Part shown: piece after piece, positions 40,901 through 51,100 of the stretch
Numbering within the stretch: position 1 is the first letter of the stretch
Layout: each line of letters opens with the position of its first letter
Assembly: GCF_047663525.1 (NCBI RefSeq)
Contig: NC_092613.1
Span: forward strand, 3,373,501-3,437,500
Length of the DNA: 64,000 nucleotides
Direction: 5' to 3'
Source: Anas platyrhynchos
Taxonomy: Eukaryota; Chordata; Aves; Anseriformes; Anatidae
The notes under the pieces: generated by a model
What the model was told of the DNA's origin: nothing
What the model saw: only the letters and a program-made list of their open reading frames with translations
The model's database searches: none
Translations under genes and position numbers: made by a program

Positions 40901-43380
40901 GCTGTGCCGCTGCGCTCACCGGCCCATCGCCCATCCTCGGGGCCTCCGGCGCAGGGCCGCGGGGCATCGCTGGGTGCTCACATCTCTGCCACCCTACGCC
41001 CGACACCGGCTCCGGGCCATCTCCCGGCCCCGCTGTGCTGGTGCGGGATGGGTTCTGCCGAGCCCGCGGCACTCAGTGCACCCAGGGGTGCCCCCCGGCC
41101 CCGCTCATCTCCCCGCTCCTCTCCGCCGGGCAGAGCCGCGTGCCTGCGGGGAAGGGGAAGGCGTCAGCGGCGTGGCACGGCGGGGGTGCTGGGAGCAAAC
41201 TGGGGCCCGCGAGCCCCCAGGTGGGTGTCCCAGCTCCGCTGTGACTCCCAAGTGCAGCCCCCCACACCCTGGGCACTGCTGCGTTCCCCCACATCACGAC
41301 CCCCCCGCCAAACCCCTTTTCCAAGGAAAACCCTTGCTCCCCTGAAAAATGAGCGATTCTGGGGCTAAACCCCCCCAAAGTCCCCTGCTTCATCCCCAAA
41401 CACCCACCTGCATCCTTTGCCCAGAGCCTGGGCACCGTGCGTGGCTGTGCCGGGACCGGCTCGGGGACACCAGGTCCTGGGCGCCCGGGTCCCCCCCTCA
41501 CCTGGGGGGGCCGCGTGTGCCCCCACACCCCCTGCCCGTCCCAGAGGGGAGCCCCCCCACACACACACACCAAACACAGCCCGGAGAGAGTGGGGACCGG
41601 GGCGGGGGCCCTCCGGGAACCCCCCCCCCGCCCCTCCCCACCCATGGGTGCTCCCCCGGTGCAGGGTGTGGGGGGGTCCCCGAGACCAGCCGGTGCCCCC
41701 CGGTGATGGAACGGGGGTGCAGGGGGTGCCCCCACCCCCGCCTGACCGCCCCCCCCCCCCCCACCGCCCCCAGCCCTGCCTCCCCGACCCCCCCCCCCCC
41801 GGCATCGCTCCGCCGCGGCCCCGGCACCTACCCCGGGGGGGGCTCCACGGGCCCCCGGCCGGAGCCGGGCGGGGATGCTCGGGGCCGGGGCCGGTGCTGG
41901 AGCCGCTGCGGCGAGGGATGCTCCCGCACCAACCGGGCTGCTGGGTCCTAAACGCCTCCCGCCCGCGCCGCCGCTCCCCGGGACCACCGGGCCCCGGGCA
42001 GGGACACGGGGGGGGACCCGGCCCCGCCGAGCCCCCCTCATCTGCGGGGTCTCGAGGGGGGGGTCGCGGCTCTGCCCAACGCCCCCAGGGGATGGGGTTT
42101 GGGGGTGGGGGGGGGAAGCGGCCCCGAGCATCGGCCGTGCCTCAGTTTCCCCAGCCCCCCCCCGAGGCTGGGGGGTCCTCGTGGGGGCGGGGGGGGCGCT
42201 GTTGGCCCGGAGGGTCCGTTCTGAGGGTGGGGGGTCGCTGAGGGGGTGGGGGCGTGTAGTGAGGGTGGGGGGGTCTCTGTGAGGTGGGGGGGTCTCTGTG
42301 GCACCGGGGTGGTCCCAGTGGGGGTGTGGGGGGGCAGTGCCCAAGGCTGGGTGCTGGGGAGGGCTCTGGAGGCACTGGGGGAACTGGGAGACCGAAGCCC
42401 CTGGGGGCACGGGGGGAGACAAAGGGGCAGGCGTGGGGTGAGGGGGTGCAGGGGGCACCTGGGGGGGATCTGGGCCCATGGGGCAGCTTTGCAAGGGGGG
42501 GGCACAGAGTGGGGATGGGGACGGGTGCAGGGGCACAGGGCCAGCAGGGTGAGGGACCTGGGGGGGTTGCAGGGCACCTGTTTCTGCCCCCCCCCCTCCC
42601 AGCACCCCATCACCTCCTCCCAGTTCAGCAATGAAGCCACTGGGATGGGGGTGGGGGGGTGCCCCCGCCGCGTGCTGTGCCTCAGTTTCCCCAGGTGCCC
42701 AGCCCGCAGTTTGCAACGTGGGGGAGTCCCCACCACCCCCCGGGGGCCGGCACCCCCCTGAAGGCCTCCGCAGGCCGGGAGCTTCCCCCGGCAGTGCCCT
42801 GGGCCCCGTCCCCCCCCCGGGACGTGCGGGTGGGTGGGCGTCGCGTGGGGCCGCGTGGCGTGGCGGCCGTGCCGGGGGCAGGCGGCGAGCGGGCACCGTG
42901 TCCCTGCCGCAGGCCCGGCGGTCACGTGCGCATTGCTAGGCTACGGGCACCCGAAATAAACCTGGCCGCACCGGATTAGGAACGCAGGACCTCGTGTGAA
43001 CCGGCACCACCGGCACCGGCACCGGCACCGGGCTGCCCACATAACCCAGCGGCACCCCGGTGGTGCTTTGGTGCGGGCGGGGGTTCGGCCGTGCTGCTCC
43101 CCCCCCATCCCCCAGCACCCCAGCATTTTGGGCATGTGGAGGAGCAGGGCCAGGCCCAGCACCCCGAAACCATCCCGGAGCTGGGAAGGCACCGGGAGCA
43201 TCCCCCCCAGCAGGGTGCCCGCAGCGGGGCCATGCAGCCCCCCCACAAATGGGTGCTTCAAGGGGAGGGGGGGGGAGACCCCAGGCCCACCCTTGACCAT
43301 GCTGTGGCAGGGAAACTGAGGCACGGGGGGGCAGGAGGTGAGGCTGCCGCGGGGGGGCTCAGTGCAGGGCGGGGGCCGGG
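40901..43380. other. GPR61 upstream region, no gene called
   Basis: Extremely GC-rich with long C and G runs. It probably contains GPR61 5' UTR exons and promoter, but I cannot place them. Frames of several hundred codons on both strands (such as 41073-42896 minus) are Pro/Gly/Arg low-complexity and have no start context, domain or homology I recognise. Confidence 0.5.
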
Positions 43381-43470
43381 CTGGCAGTGGGCACAGGGCA
43401 GGGATTAGCATCTGGATTATGGCAGAGAAATTGAGGACGATCAAAGGACAAAAATCCCGGTCCAGCAGCA
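43381..43470. promoter_or_regulatory. AT-richer non-coding island between GPR61 and AMIGO1
   Basis: About 80 bp with GGGATTAGCATCTGGATTATGG and ATTGAGGACGATCAAAGG-type sequence in otherwise C/G-homopolymer DNA. It holds two GGATTA (OTX/CRX-like) cores and an ATCAAAGG (TCF/LEF-like) core. Possible conserved enhancer; inference only. Confidence 0.35.
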
Positions 43471-43637
43471 GGGGACAGTGGCAGGGGGGGGGCAGGGGGG
43501 GCAGCATTGGTGTCACCCGGCTCGGGGCGTGCGCACGGGTGCAGAAACCCCAAGTGGGGCAGGGAGTGGGCAGTGGGGGCGGGGGGGGGACAGGGTGAGG
43601 GGCAGCCCAGGGACACCCCGCTGTGCCTCGCAGGAGC

Positions 43638-43800
43638 TCCCCTTTAATTACTCCCCCCCCCGCCCCCCCCCTGCAAATAAAAAGCTGCATCATCACGGCG
43701 CTGTTTGTTCCAGCTCCTTTCCCTCTAATTTTGGACCCAAAAAAACGGCACAAATGTTTGCATCTAAAAATACGCCCGGGAGGCAGAGAAACAACTGTGC
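43638..43800. promoter_or_regulatory. Second AT-richer non-coding island upstream of AMIGO1
   Basis: Contains CCTTTAATTACT, CAAATAAAAAGCTGCATCATC and CTAAAAATAC (43765-43774, MEF2-like). The compositional break from the flanking GC-rich DNA suggests selective constraint. Could alternatively be a transcript end, since a plus-strand AATAAA lies near 43676. Confidence 0.35.
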
Positions 43801-43811
43801 ACATCGGGGAG

Positions 43812-43862
43812 GGGGGGGAAAGGGGGGAAAGGGGGAAAGGGGGAAAGGGGGAAAGGGGAGAA
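43812..43862. repeat. (GGGGGAAA)n homopurine repeat
   Basis: About six GGGGGAAA units on the plus strand; a polypurine mirror-like tract. Confidence 0.9.
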
Positions 43863-44135
43863 AAGGGGTCACCCTCTGCCTGGCCGGGGGCAGCAGCCCC
43901 AAGGGTGCCCCTCAGGGGGGACCCAGGGCAGGGGGTCCCCAACTCATCCTGAGGGTGGCAAGTGGCCTGCTGAAGGCCAGTGCTGCTGGGATGGGGGCGG
44001 GACTGGGGAAACTGGGGTGGGACTGGGGGGTCTGGGGCAGCACTGGGGGTACGGGCTGGTACCGTGGGGGTCGGGCTGGTACCAAGGGATGCGGGCCAGG
44101 GCCTTGGGGTCTGTGCTGGTGCTGGTGGGACCAGG

Positions 44136-44520
44136 GATAGGGATGAGATGGGATGGGATGGAATGGGGATGGGGCGGGGATGGGAATGGGATGGGGTGGG
44201 ACCAGGGATAGGGATGGGGATGGGATTGGGATGGAATGGGATGGGATGGGGTGGGGATAGGGATGGGGATAGGGATGGGGATGGAATGGGGATGGGGCGG
44301 GGATGGGAATGGGATGGGGTGGGGATAGGGATGGGGATAGGGATGGGGATGGAATGGGGATGGGATGGGATGGGATGGGATGGGATGGGATGGGATGGTG
44401 TAGGGATGGGGTGGGGATATGGGATGGGGATATGGGATGGGGATGGGGTGGGGATGGGGCTAGCATGGGGATGGGATGCAGATAGGATGGGATGGGCCCA
44501 GGGATGGGATGGGGCTGGCA
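44136..44520. repeat. GGGAT/GGGGAT minisatellite with higher-order copy
   Basis: About 385 bp of GATGGG, GGGGAT and GGGATA units. A block starting ATGGAATGGGGATGGGGCGG at 44158 recurs at 44281, so a roughly 123 bp higher-order duplication is visible. It is strongly G-biased on the plus strand. Confidence 0.92.
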
Positions 44521-44522
44521 TA

Positions 44523-44552
44523 GGGTCAGGGTCAGGGTCAGGGTCAGGGTCT
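44523..44552 (+). repeat. (GGGTCA)n direct repeats
   Basis: Four GGGTCA hexamers followed by GGGTCT with no spacer, at the right edge of the minisatellite. The hexamer resembles a nuclear-receptor half-site, but a satellite origin is simpler. Confidence 0.85.
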
Positions 44553-44559
44553 GATGGGT

Positions 44560-45263
44560 GCTGCTGGGGCCGGGGTCGGGGCCGGGGCCGGGGCTGGGGG
44601 CGGGGCGCGGCCCACGAGGGGTTAAGCGGGCGGCGCTGCCATTGGCCGCGTGCGGCGCGGCGGCAGCCAATCAGGAGCCGCCGTGCGCGGGGGCCGCCGC
44701 GCCGGGGCCGCCCCCAGGCTCTGTCCCGGGGCGGGCGCTGCAGCCCCGCGGGGCCCGGCTCGGCCCGGCCCGGTTCGGCCCCGTTCGGCCCCGTTCGTTT
44801 CGGCGCGGCCCGGTTCTGCTCGGCCCGGTTCCGCTCGGTTTCCTCGCCTCAGCCCCGTTCGGCCCGGCCCGGCCCGGTTCGCGTCGTCGTGCCTCGGCCC
44901 GGCCTCCCCCGCTGCCCTCCTCGGCACCGGCCCGGCCCCGGGCCCCGGTAACGCCCGGTGGGGAGGGGGTGGGTGAGGGGGGGGTGGGGGGGGAGCCGGG
45001 CATCCTCCCGCCCGCCGCGGGGGGAGCGGGGCCGCGGCGCGGGGCTGAGGCGGGGGGGGCGCGGGGGGCACCGGGAGCGGCGCGGAAGGGCCCGGTCGGT
45101 GGGGGGGGGGTGGGGGGGAGGCAGCGGGAGCGCGGAGCCGCCCGGTGGCAGCGGGGCCTGGCACCTGCCGGGACACCGGGTGGCCGCAGCCACCCCGCGC
45201 CGTGACCCCGGGCCGCACGAGCCCCCGCGGCCCCGTCCCCAGCCCCGCGGCGGGGCCGGGGCC
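44560..45263 (+). promoter_or_regulatory. AMIGO1: AMIGO1 CpG island promoter and 5' UTR
   Basis: CpG-dense stretch leading to the AMIGO1 ATG. It has an ATTGG (inverted CCAAT) at about 44640 and a CCAAT at about 44667. Between about 44755 and 44890 is a degenerate CGGCCC/GGTTCGG tandem array. A 5' UTR intron is possible, as in human, but not defined here. Confidence 0.55.
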
Positions 45264-46721
45264 ATGGCGGGGCCGGGGGCGCTGCTGGCGGTGCTGGCGC
45301 TGGCGGCGGGGGCGGCGGGCGGGAGCTGCCCCCAGCGCTGCGTCTGCGCCTCCAACATCCTGAGCTGCTCGCAGGCGGTGCTGAGCTCCGTGCCCGCGCC
45401 GCTGCCCCGCTTCACCGCCGTGCTGGACCTGAGCCACAACAACCTGAGCCGGCTGCGCGCCGACTGGGCGCCGGGGCGGCTGGCGCACCTGCACGCCCTG
45501 CTGCTGTCCCACAACGGGCTGGCCTTCGTGTCCACCGAGGCCTTCGCGCACGTCCCGCACCTGCGGCACCTCGACCTGTCCTCCAACCGCCTGCGGGCGC
45601 TGGAGGAGAACCTCTTCAGCGACCTGGCCGAGCTGGAGGTGCTGCTGCTCTACAACAACGAGATCGCCGCCGTCGACCGCACCGCCTTTGACAACCTGGG
45701 CCGGCTGCGCAAGCTCTACCTGGGCCAGAACCACATCGCCCGCTTCCCGCTGGAGCTGCTGCGCGAGGGCAGCCGCCTGCCGCAGCTGGCGCTGCTCGAC
45801 CTCTCGGCCAACCGCCTGCGCAGCCTCCCCGTGGCCGAGCTGCAGGCGCTGCCGGCCTGGCTGCGCGACCGCCTCTACCTGCACGGCAACCCGCTGGCCT
45901 GCGACTGCCCGCTCTTCCAGCTGGTGGCCCGGGGCTGGCGCCGCCGCCTCAGCGCCGTGCTGGACTTCCAGGAGGAGCTGCGGTGCCTGCCGCAGGACTC
46001 GGGGGTGCCCGTCAGCATCCTGGCGCTGGCCGGCCGCGAGCTGCTCAACTGCAGCGAGGCACGCGAGGCCGTGCTGGAGGCGCACCTGGGTGACACGGTC
46101 ACGCTGGGCTGCGACAGCCGGCTGCGGGCGGCGCACAGCCGGCACTGGGTGACGCCGGGCGGCGAGCGGGTGCCGGAGGAGGCCGGCAACGGCAGCGCGG
46201 CCGTGCTGGCCAACGGCAGCCTGCAGCTGCGGGCGCTGCGCCCCGAGGACGCCGGCACCTACGCCTGCCGGGTGGCCGGCCCCGCGCTCAACGAGACGCT
46301 CTACGTGGAGCTGCTGGTGCACAACTTCACGCTGCACGGCCCCCACGACGGCCTCAACACCGCCTACACCACGCTGGTGGGCTGCATCCTGAGCGTGGTG
46401 CTGGTGCTCATCTACCTGTACCTCACCCCCTGCCGCTGCTGCTGCCGCGGCGCCGACAAGACGCCGGCCCCCCGTGACGACAGCCTCAACTCCTCCGTGC
46501 TCAGCGCCACCCCCAACCACGCCGCCGGGGAGCCCCCCCAGCCCCGCAGCACCGCCGGGCCCCGCGCCCCCCCGGGGGGGCAGAACGGCAGGTTCAAAGC
46601 GGGGGGCACCCCCCCGGCCGTGGCGGTGGCGGGAGCACGGGAGGGCCCCCGAGCGCAGAGGAAGCTGTCGGACCCGGACTCGGTCAGCTCGGTGTTCTCG
46701 GACACCCCCATCGTGGTGTAG
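45264..46721 (+). CDS. AMIGO1: Amphoterin-induced protein 1 (neuronal LRR/Ig adhesion protein)
   Basis: Uninterrupted CDS of 485 codons (human 493 aa). Order: signal peptide 1-20 (MAGPGALLAVLALAAGAAGG), LRRNT with CPQRCVCASNILSC, six LRRs (LDLSHNNLSRL, LLLSHNGLAFV, LDLSSNRLRAL, LLLYNNEIAAV, LYLGQNHIARF, LDLSANRLRSL), LRRCT with NPLACDCPLF, an Ig domain (about 273-342, ending EDAGTYACRV), a TM segment (about 369-389) and a cytoplasmic tail ending SVFSDTPIVV as in human. N-glycosylation sequons occur in LRR and Ig parts. AMIGO1 mediates homophilic adhesion, promotes neurite growth and is an auxiliary subunit of Kv2.1 channels. I chose the ATG at 45264 because it starts a good signal peptide at the expected length; the frame stays open upstream. 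GC content is extreme, which leaves long spurious antisense frames. Confidence 0.97.
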   Translation: MAGPGALLAVLALAAGAAGGSCPQRCVCASNILSCSQAVLSSVPAPLPRFTAVLDLSHNNLSRLRADWAPGRLAHLHALLLSHNGLAFVSTEAFAHVPHLRHLDLSSNRLRALEENLFSDLAELEVLLLYNNEIAAVDRTAFDNLGRLRKLYLGQNHIARFPLELLREGSRLPQLALLDLSANRLRSLPVAELQALPAWLRDRLYLHGNPLACDCPLFQLVARGWRRRLSAVLDFQEELRCLPQDSGVPVSILALAGRELLNCSEAREAVLEAHLGDTVTLGCDSRLRAAHSRHWVTPGGERVPEEAGNGSAAVLANGSLQLRALRPEDAGTYACRVAGPALNETLYVELLVHNFTLHGPHDGLNTAYTTLVGCILSVVLVLIYLYLTPCRCCCRGADKTPAPRDDSLNSSVLSATPNHAAGEPPQPRSTAGPRAPPGGQNGRFKAGGTPPAVAVAGAREGPRAQRKLSDPDSVSSVFSDTPIVV

Positions 46722-47390
46722 GGGGGACACCCCGGTGTGCCCCCGCCCCCCCTCAGCACCCTTCCCCTGGTCCGTGCTGGATGGGGTGCAGGAAGGACAG
46801 CCGGCCCGCCCCCCCCGCTGCGTGCATCGCAGCCCTGGGCTCCACAGAGGTCGCCTCCGCCACGCCGAACACAAGGGACACGGGGACTCTGGCGGGGATG
46901 GCGCGACCTGGAGCCCCCCCGGGGGTCCGCGCACTGCAGGACCCCCACTGACGGCACCCAAGGACACGGAGCCACCTCTGCCCCCCCGCTGCACGGGCAC
47001 CCCAGGGCCAGCAGCCAGGTCCCGGCCCCCCCTCCCCACGGCGCTGCCCCCCCGCATGTTTATCGCGACGCATGACCCCCCCGGGAAGCATGTCCCCAAG
47101 GCCACAGCTGCCACCCAGAGACCACCGGGGGGCCTCGGGGCACGGCCACCCTCGCCCCCCCCCCCACCCCCCACCCCCCGTTCAGTGCAGAGCCAGGAGC
47201 AGACCCCACTCGGCGCCCCCCTCGGGGTCCCGTCCCGGGGTGGTGACGCCGCCGCCCCACGCGTGGGGGGGTCCCGTGGCCGGGGACCCCCCCAGCCCCT
47301 GCCTGCCCCCCCAGCCCCCCCCCCACGCCCCCTGTGCTGTCCCCTGGCCGCGCTGCTGCATCGGTGACAATAAACGTGAGCTCCCCGCCC
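46722..47390 (+). other. AMIGO1: AMIGO1 3' UTR
   Basis: GC-rich non-coding DNA from the stop codon to just past the AATAAA at 47369-47374. Confidence 0.65.
47369..47374 (+). terminator. AMIGO1: AMIGO1 poly(A) signal AATAAA
   Basis: Canonical AATAAA in GACAATAAACGTGAG, about 650 bp after the AMIGO1 stop. It is the only plus-strand hexamer nearby. Confidence 0.7.
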
Positions 47391-47829
47391 GCTGCTGCTG
47401 CCACGCGCCGAGACCGTGACCCCCTCAGGGCCCCCCCAGCACCCCAGGGACCCCCGGGCGGGACGGGGCCAAGCCGCGGGGGGGTCGGTGGGAGGGGCCT
47501 GGCAGGAGGGGGGGGGTCTTACCTGATGGGGGCGGGGCTTGGGGCGGGGTCTGCCCATCCGCAGGAGGCTGCGGCGCGGGGACAGCGACACCGCGGGGCT
47601 CCGGAGGACGCCCCCGCGCCCCCCCCCTCGTCCCCTGCGGTAACCGGGGCCCCCCCGCCCCGTCCCCGCTCGGCTCCCGGGGGCGCCGCCTTCCCCCTTC
47701 CCCCGCCGTCCTGGGGGGCCACGTCCCCCCCAGCAGCCACCCCTGGCACCGCGGGGACCTCAGGGGGACCCCCCCACCGGGACCCCCGGGCCCGGCCCCA
47801 GGCACCCTGTGCAATACGGATTTTCTTTT
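47391..47829. other. Interval between converging AMIGO1 and ATXN7L2
   Basis: About 440 bp of C/G-rich non-coding DNA. This is where human has CYB561D1. I find no exon of a cytochrome b561-type membrane protein on either strand. Confidence 0.55.
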
Positions 47830-48177
47830 TTCCTTTTTTTTTTTTTTTAAAAAAAAAAAAGAATCAACCAAAAAAAACAGCAATAGGAATTCTTATAAAT
47901 ATCCGCAGCCGGCGGTGGCCCCGTGGAGGCCCCGTGGCCGCTCCTGCACCGGGACCCCCGGCCGCGGCCACCTCCTCTCCCCGGGGGTTGGGTTAGCAGC
48001 AACGGAACAGGAACAAAGAGTCTTGAGGTATTTTTCTGGAGGTTTTTTTTTTTCATCTTCTTCTTCTCCTCTTGTGTTTTTCTCCCCTCGGCAGCTTTTC
48101 GGTGCTTCCTGGCGGCAGCGCGGGGCTCCATGGCGCACAGCAGCCCCGGGCGGTGATGGAAGCCCCCGGCCCCTCCG
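47830..48177 (-). other. ATXN7L2: Probable ATXN7L2 3' UTR
   Basis: Follows the TAA at 48178-48180 on the minus strand and becomes A/T-rich, ending near a T16 then A11 tract (plus strand 47834-47860). No canonical AATAAA is visible on the minus strand, so the exact end is uncertain. Confidence 0.5.
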
Positions 48178-51100
48178 TTAATGGGCTTTGGACTGCGGGG
48201 AGGGAGAGGCGTCGGTCAGCCACGGGGTGACCCCTGTCCCATGGTGTCCCCCACCCAGGGACAGGGCATCCCTGTGGTGTCCCCAGTACAGGGTTAGTGT
48301 ATCCCCACGGCAAACCCATCCCAGGGTTAGGATGTCCCCAGAGGGTCCCCATGCCGGCCACCCCCTGAGGGCAGCCCCACAGCACCAGGATAACCCATTA
48401 GGACCACGGTGTCCTCCATGGAGTCCCCTACCTGGTGCCAGCACCCCCAGTCTGGGACATGGGTGTCCCCTAGGGGTGTCCATGGCATCCCCAGCCTGGG
48501 GCCAGGGTATCCCCAGAGTCCCTGTGGCATCCCCAACGTGGGACACGGATGTCCCCAGAGGTGTCCCACACATCGGGATGATGGCATCAGCACGGTATCT
48601 CCCCTGCCATCCCCCACCATACCACATTGTCCCATGGTGTCCCCCAACCAGGACCAGGGTGTCCCTCATGGAAGGGACACACACAAGTGGCCCTGAGCCC
48701 CAGGAGGAGGTAGGTGCCATCCCATCCCCCATATGTGCCGGCGGCCCTGTGGGGTCCCCCCATTTCCCTGCCCCGTGCGACCCAGCTGATGCTGCTCGGC
48801 TCTCCTGTGGCCCTTAATATGCCTGGGGGCACCCCAAAAACCCACTCGCGCCCTCCAGATCGGAGTGGGGACCCCTCCAGCGCCCCCACCACCTCCTTAG
48901 CCCTACCTTCAGGGCGCTCCGCTTCTCCTCAAAGCCCAGGGGGGTCCCCGGCTTCTTCCTGCGGACGGAGCAGCCCGGGTCAGGGGGCGCCGGGCCGGGG
49001 GCGGGTGGGGGAGCTGGCGGGGGGGCGGCGTGCTTGGGCTTCCCGGGCCGGCAGTACGTGGCCGTGTTCTTGCGCTTCTTGGCCTCGTCCTCCGAGATGC
49101 AGCGGGGGGGTGGGGGGAGCACCCCGGCCCCATGCAGCGGCGAGCCCTGGGGCTCCGGCGTGGTGCTGGGGGGGACGCGGCAGTCCGGGGGGGGGCCCCG
49201 CTTCAGCCGGCCGCCGGTGCACACCGAGCCATTGAGGGCAGCGGTGGCAGGCGATGACACCGGGGTGGCTTTCGTCTTGCCGGGGGGGTGCGAGACCTGG
49301 CAGCCGGGACTTTTGCTTTTCGCCCCGTCCCCGGGGCAGGTCCGTTTGTAGGGGGGGCTGGCGGCGGCGCCCAGGGGCTGCTTGCGTTTGCGGGCGACGG
49401 CGTCCGGCTCCGTGCTGCCCGCCGCCTCCTTGGCCCGGGAGGATTTGCTGGCCTTGGTGGAAGGCAACTTGCTGAAGGAGGGCGAGGGGATGTTGGCTGG
49501 CAGCGGGGAGGTGATGGACTGGCTGCCGCCCCCCCCGCACTCCGGCTGGCTGCAGGCGGCCGCTGCGTGCGGGGACCCCACCGTGTAGTTGATGCTGGCG
49601 GAGCCCCGGCTGTCCCGGGGGCCGGCAGGGACTGGGGGTGTCCGTGTGTGGGGCGGGGGGGCCGGGGCGGCGGGGCCGCAGGGGGAGGCGGCGGGGCTGG
49701 GGGGCGCCGGGGCGGTGTGGAGCTGGGGCTCGGCAGCCGGGGGGATCTTCCTGTGGGGTGGGACAGGAGATGGTGAGAGGGACTCCCAAATTGCTGCTCC
49801 CTGCCCAGATGGGACCCCCAGCTCCCCACCCCTCTCAGGGAGCTGCAGAGAGCAATGAGCTCTGCCCTGAGCCTCCCCTTCCCCAGCCCAAACACCCCCA
49901 GGTCCTTTTCCTCTGCACAGCTTTCCAGCCACCCTGCCCCAAGCCCATAGCACTGAGTGGGGTTGTTGTGGCCAAGGTGCAGGACCCGGCACCGAGCCGT
50001 GTTGAACCTCGTCCCCATTGACCCAACCTGTCCTGCTCCCCCTGCGGGGCCTTCCTGCCCTCCAGCAGATCGACTCTTCCCCCCAGCTTGGTGCCAGCTG
50101 CAAACCTACTGAGGGTGCGCTCAATTCCCTCATCCAAGTCATCAATACAGCTATAAGAGGATGGGCCCCAACACAGCAACCCCGCAGAGACCTCGCCCTG
50201 CAGCTTTGGCCCCACTCGGTGCCCTGGGCACCCCTGGGTCCCTCCCAAAGCGCCACGCTGGCCGGCAGGATGCCCCCCGGCTCCCCCCTCACCTCCACAT
50301 GTGCGAGCTGAGGTGCCGCTCCAGCATGGAGCCCAGCGCCGAGCAGAAGCGGTCCAGGCGCCGGTTGAAGACGTAGCAGCCCGGGCTGACCAAGCGGCTC
50401 CCAAAGGTGCAGAACTGGGGAGGGGGAGGGCACAGGGTGGGGGGCGTCAGGGTGGGCACCCCAAAGCCCACCCACAGCAGTGCGAGGAGGCACCCCCCAA
50501 ACTCACCGCTTGTGGCCGCGGCGGGCGTGCCGCGTAATGGCAGTCGGGGCGGTGGGCGTCCTCGGCCCCCTCCTCCTCGCTCTCCTCGCTGGACCCCCGG
50601 CTGCCCCCCTTGGGCAGGGGCAAGGGGAACAGCCCCGCGTCCCCCTCCTCGGGGTCGCTGTCGGAGGAAAGCCTGGCCCTGCACCGGAGAGGGGCGGTGA
50701 GAGCCGCAGCCACCGGGCACGGCCGGGGCTGGTGCCGGTGGTGGGGACGGCGGGCGCTCACCTGGGGGGTGGGCAGTGGGAGTGGGGGGGCCTGGCACGG
50801 CAGGGGGACGCGCTGGGTGGGACGGCGGGGGGCTGCGGCAGCGCGGGGGCAGCCGGGGCCGGGCGCTCGGGGAGCGGCTCCTTCCTCACCGGGCTCTTCT
50901 CCTTCGGGGACTCCCGGCGGGAGCTGGCCTTCAGCTCGGCCACCAGCACGTCGAAGTCCTTGGCGCGGCCCTGCACCTCACGGCGCTGGTGCACGGAGTG
51001 GATCTGCGGGACAGGGGGGGGTCACACGAGGTGGGGGACACCCTCTGGGAGGCACCGCGTCCCCCCGCCCAGGGCAGCCGAGGCGCTACCTTGCAGGTCA

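Noticed and set aside
39527-41368. 613-codon plus-strand frame opposite GPR61
   Set aside because: Histidine/Glu/Gly-rich shadow of the GPR61 coding strand without homology.
41073-42896. 607-codon minus-strand frame upstream of GPR61
   Set aside because: Pro/Gly/Arg low-complexity throughout C/G runs; no recognisable domain, no conserved segment, and the frame owes its length to the shortage of A and T.
42941-44521. 526-codon minus-strand frame rich in HPIPIPS repeats
   Set aside because: It is the translation of the GGGAT minisatellite and adjacent low-complexity DNA, with no domain or homology.
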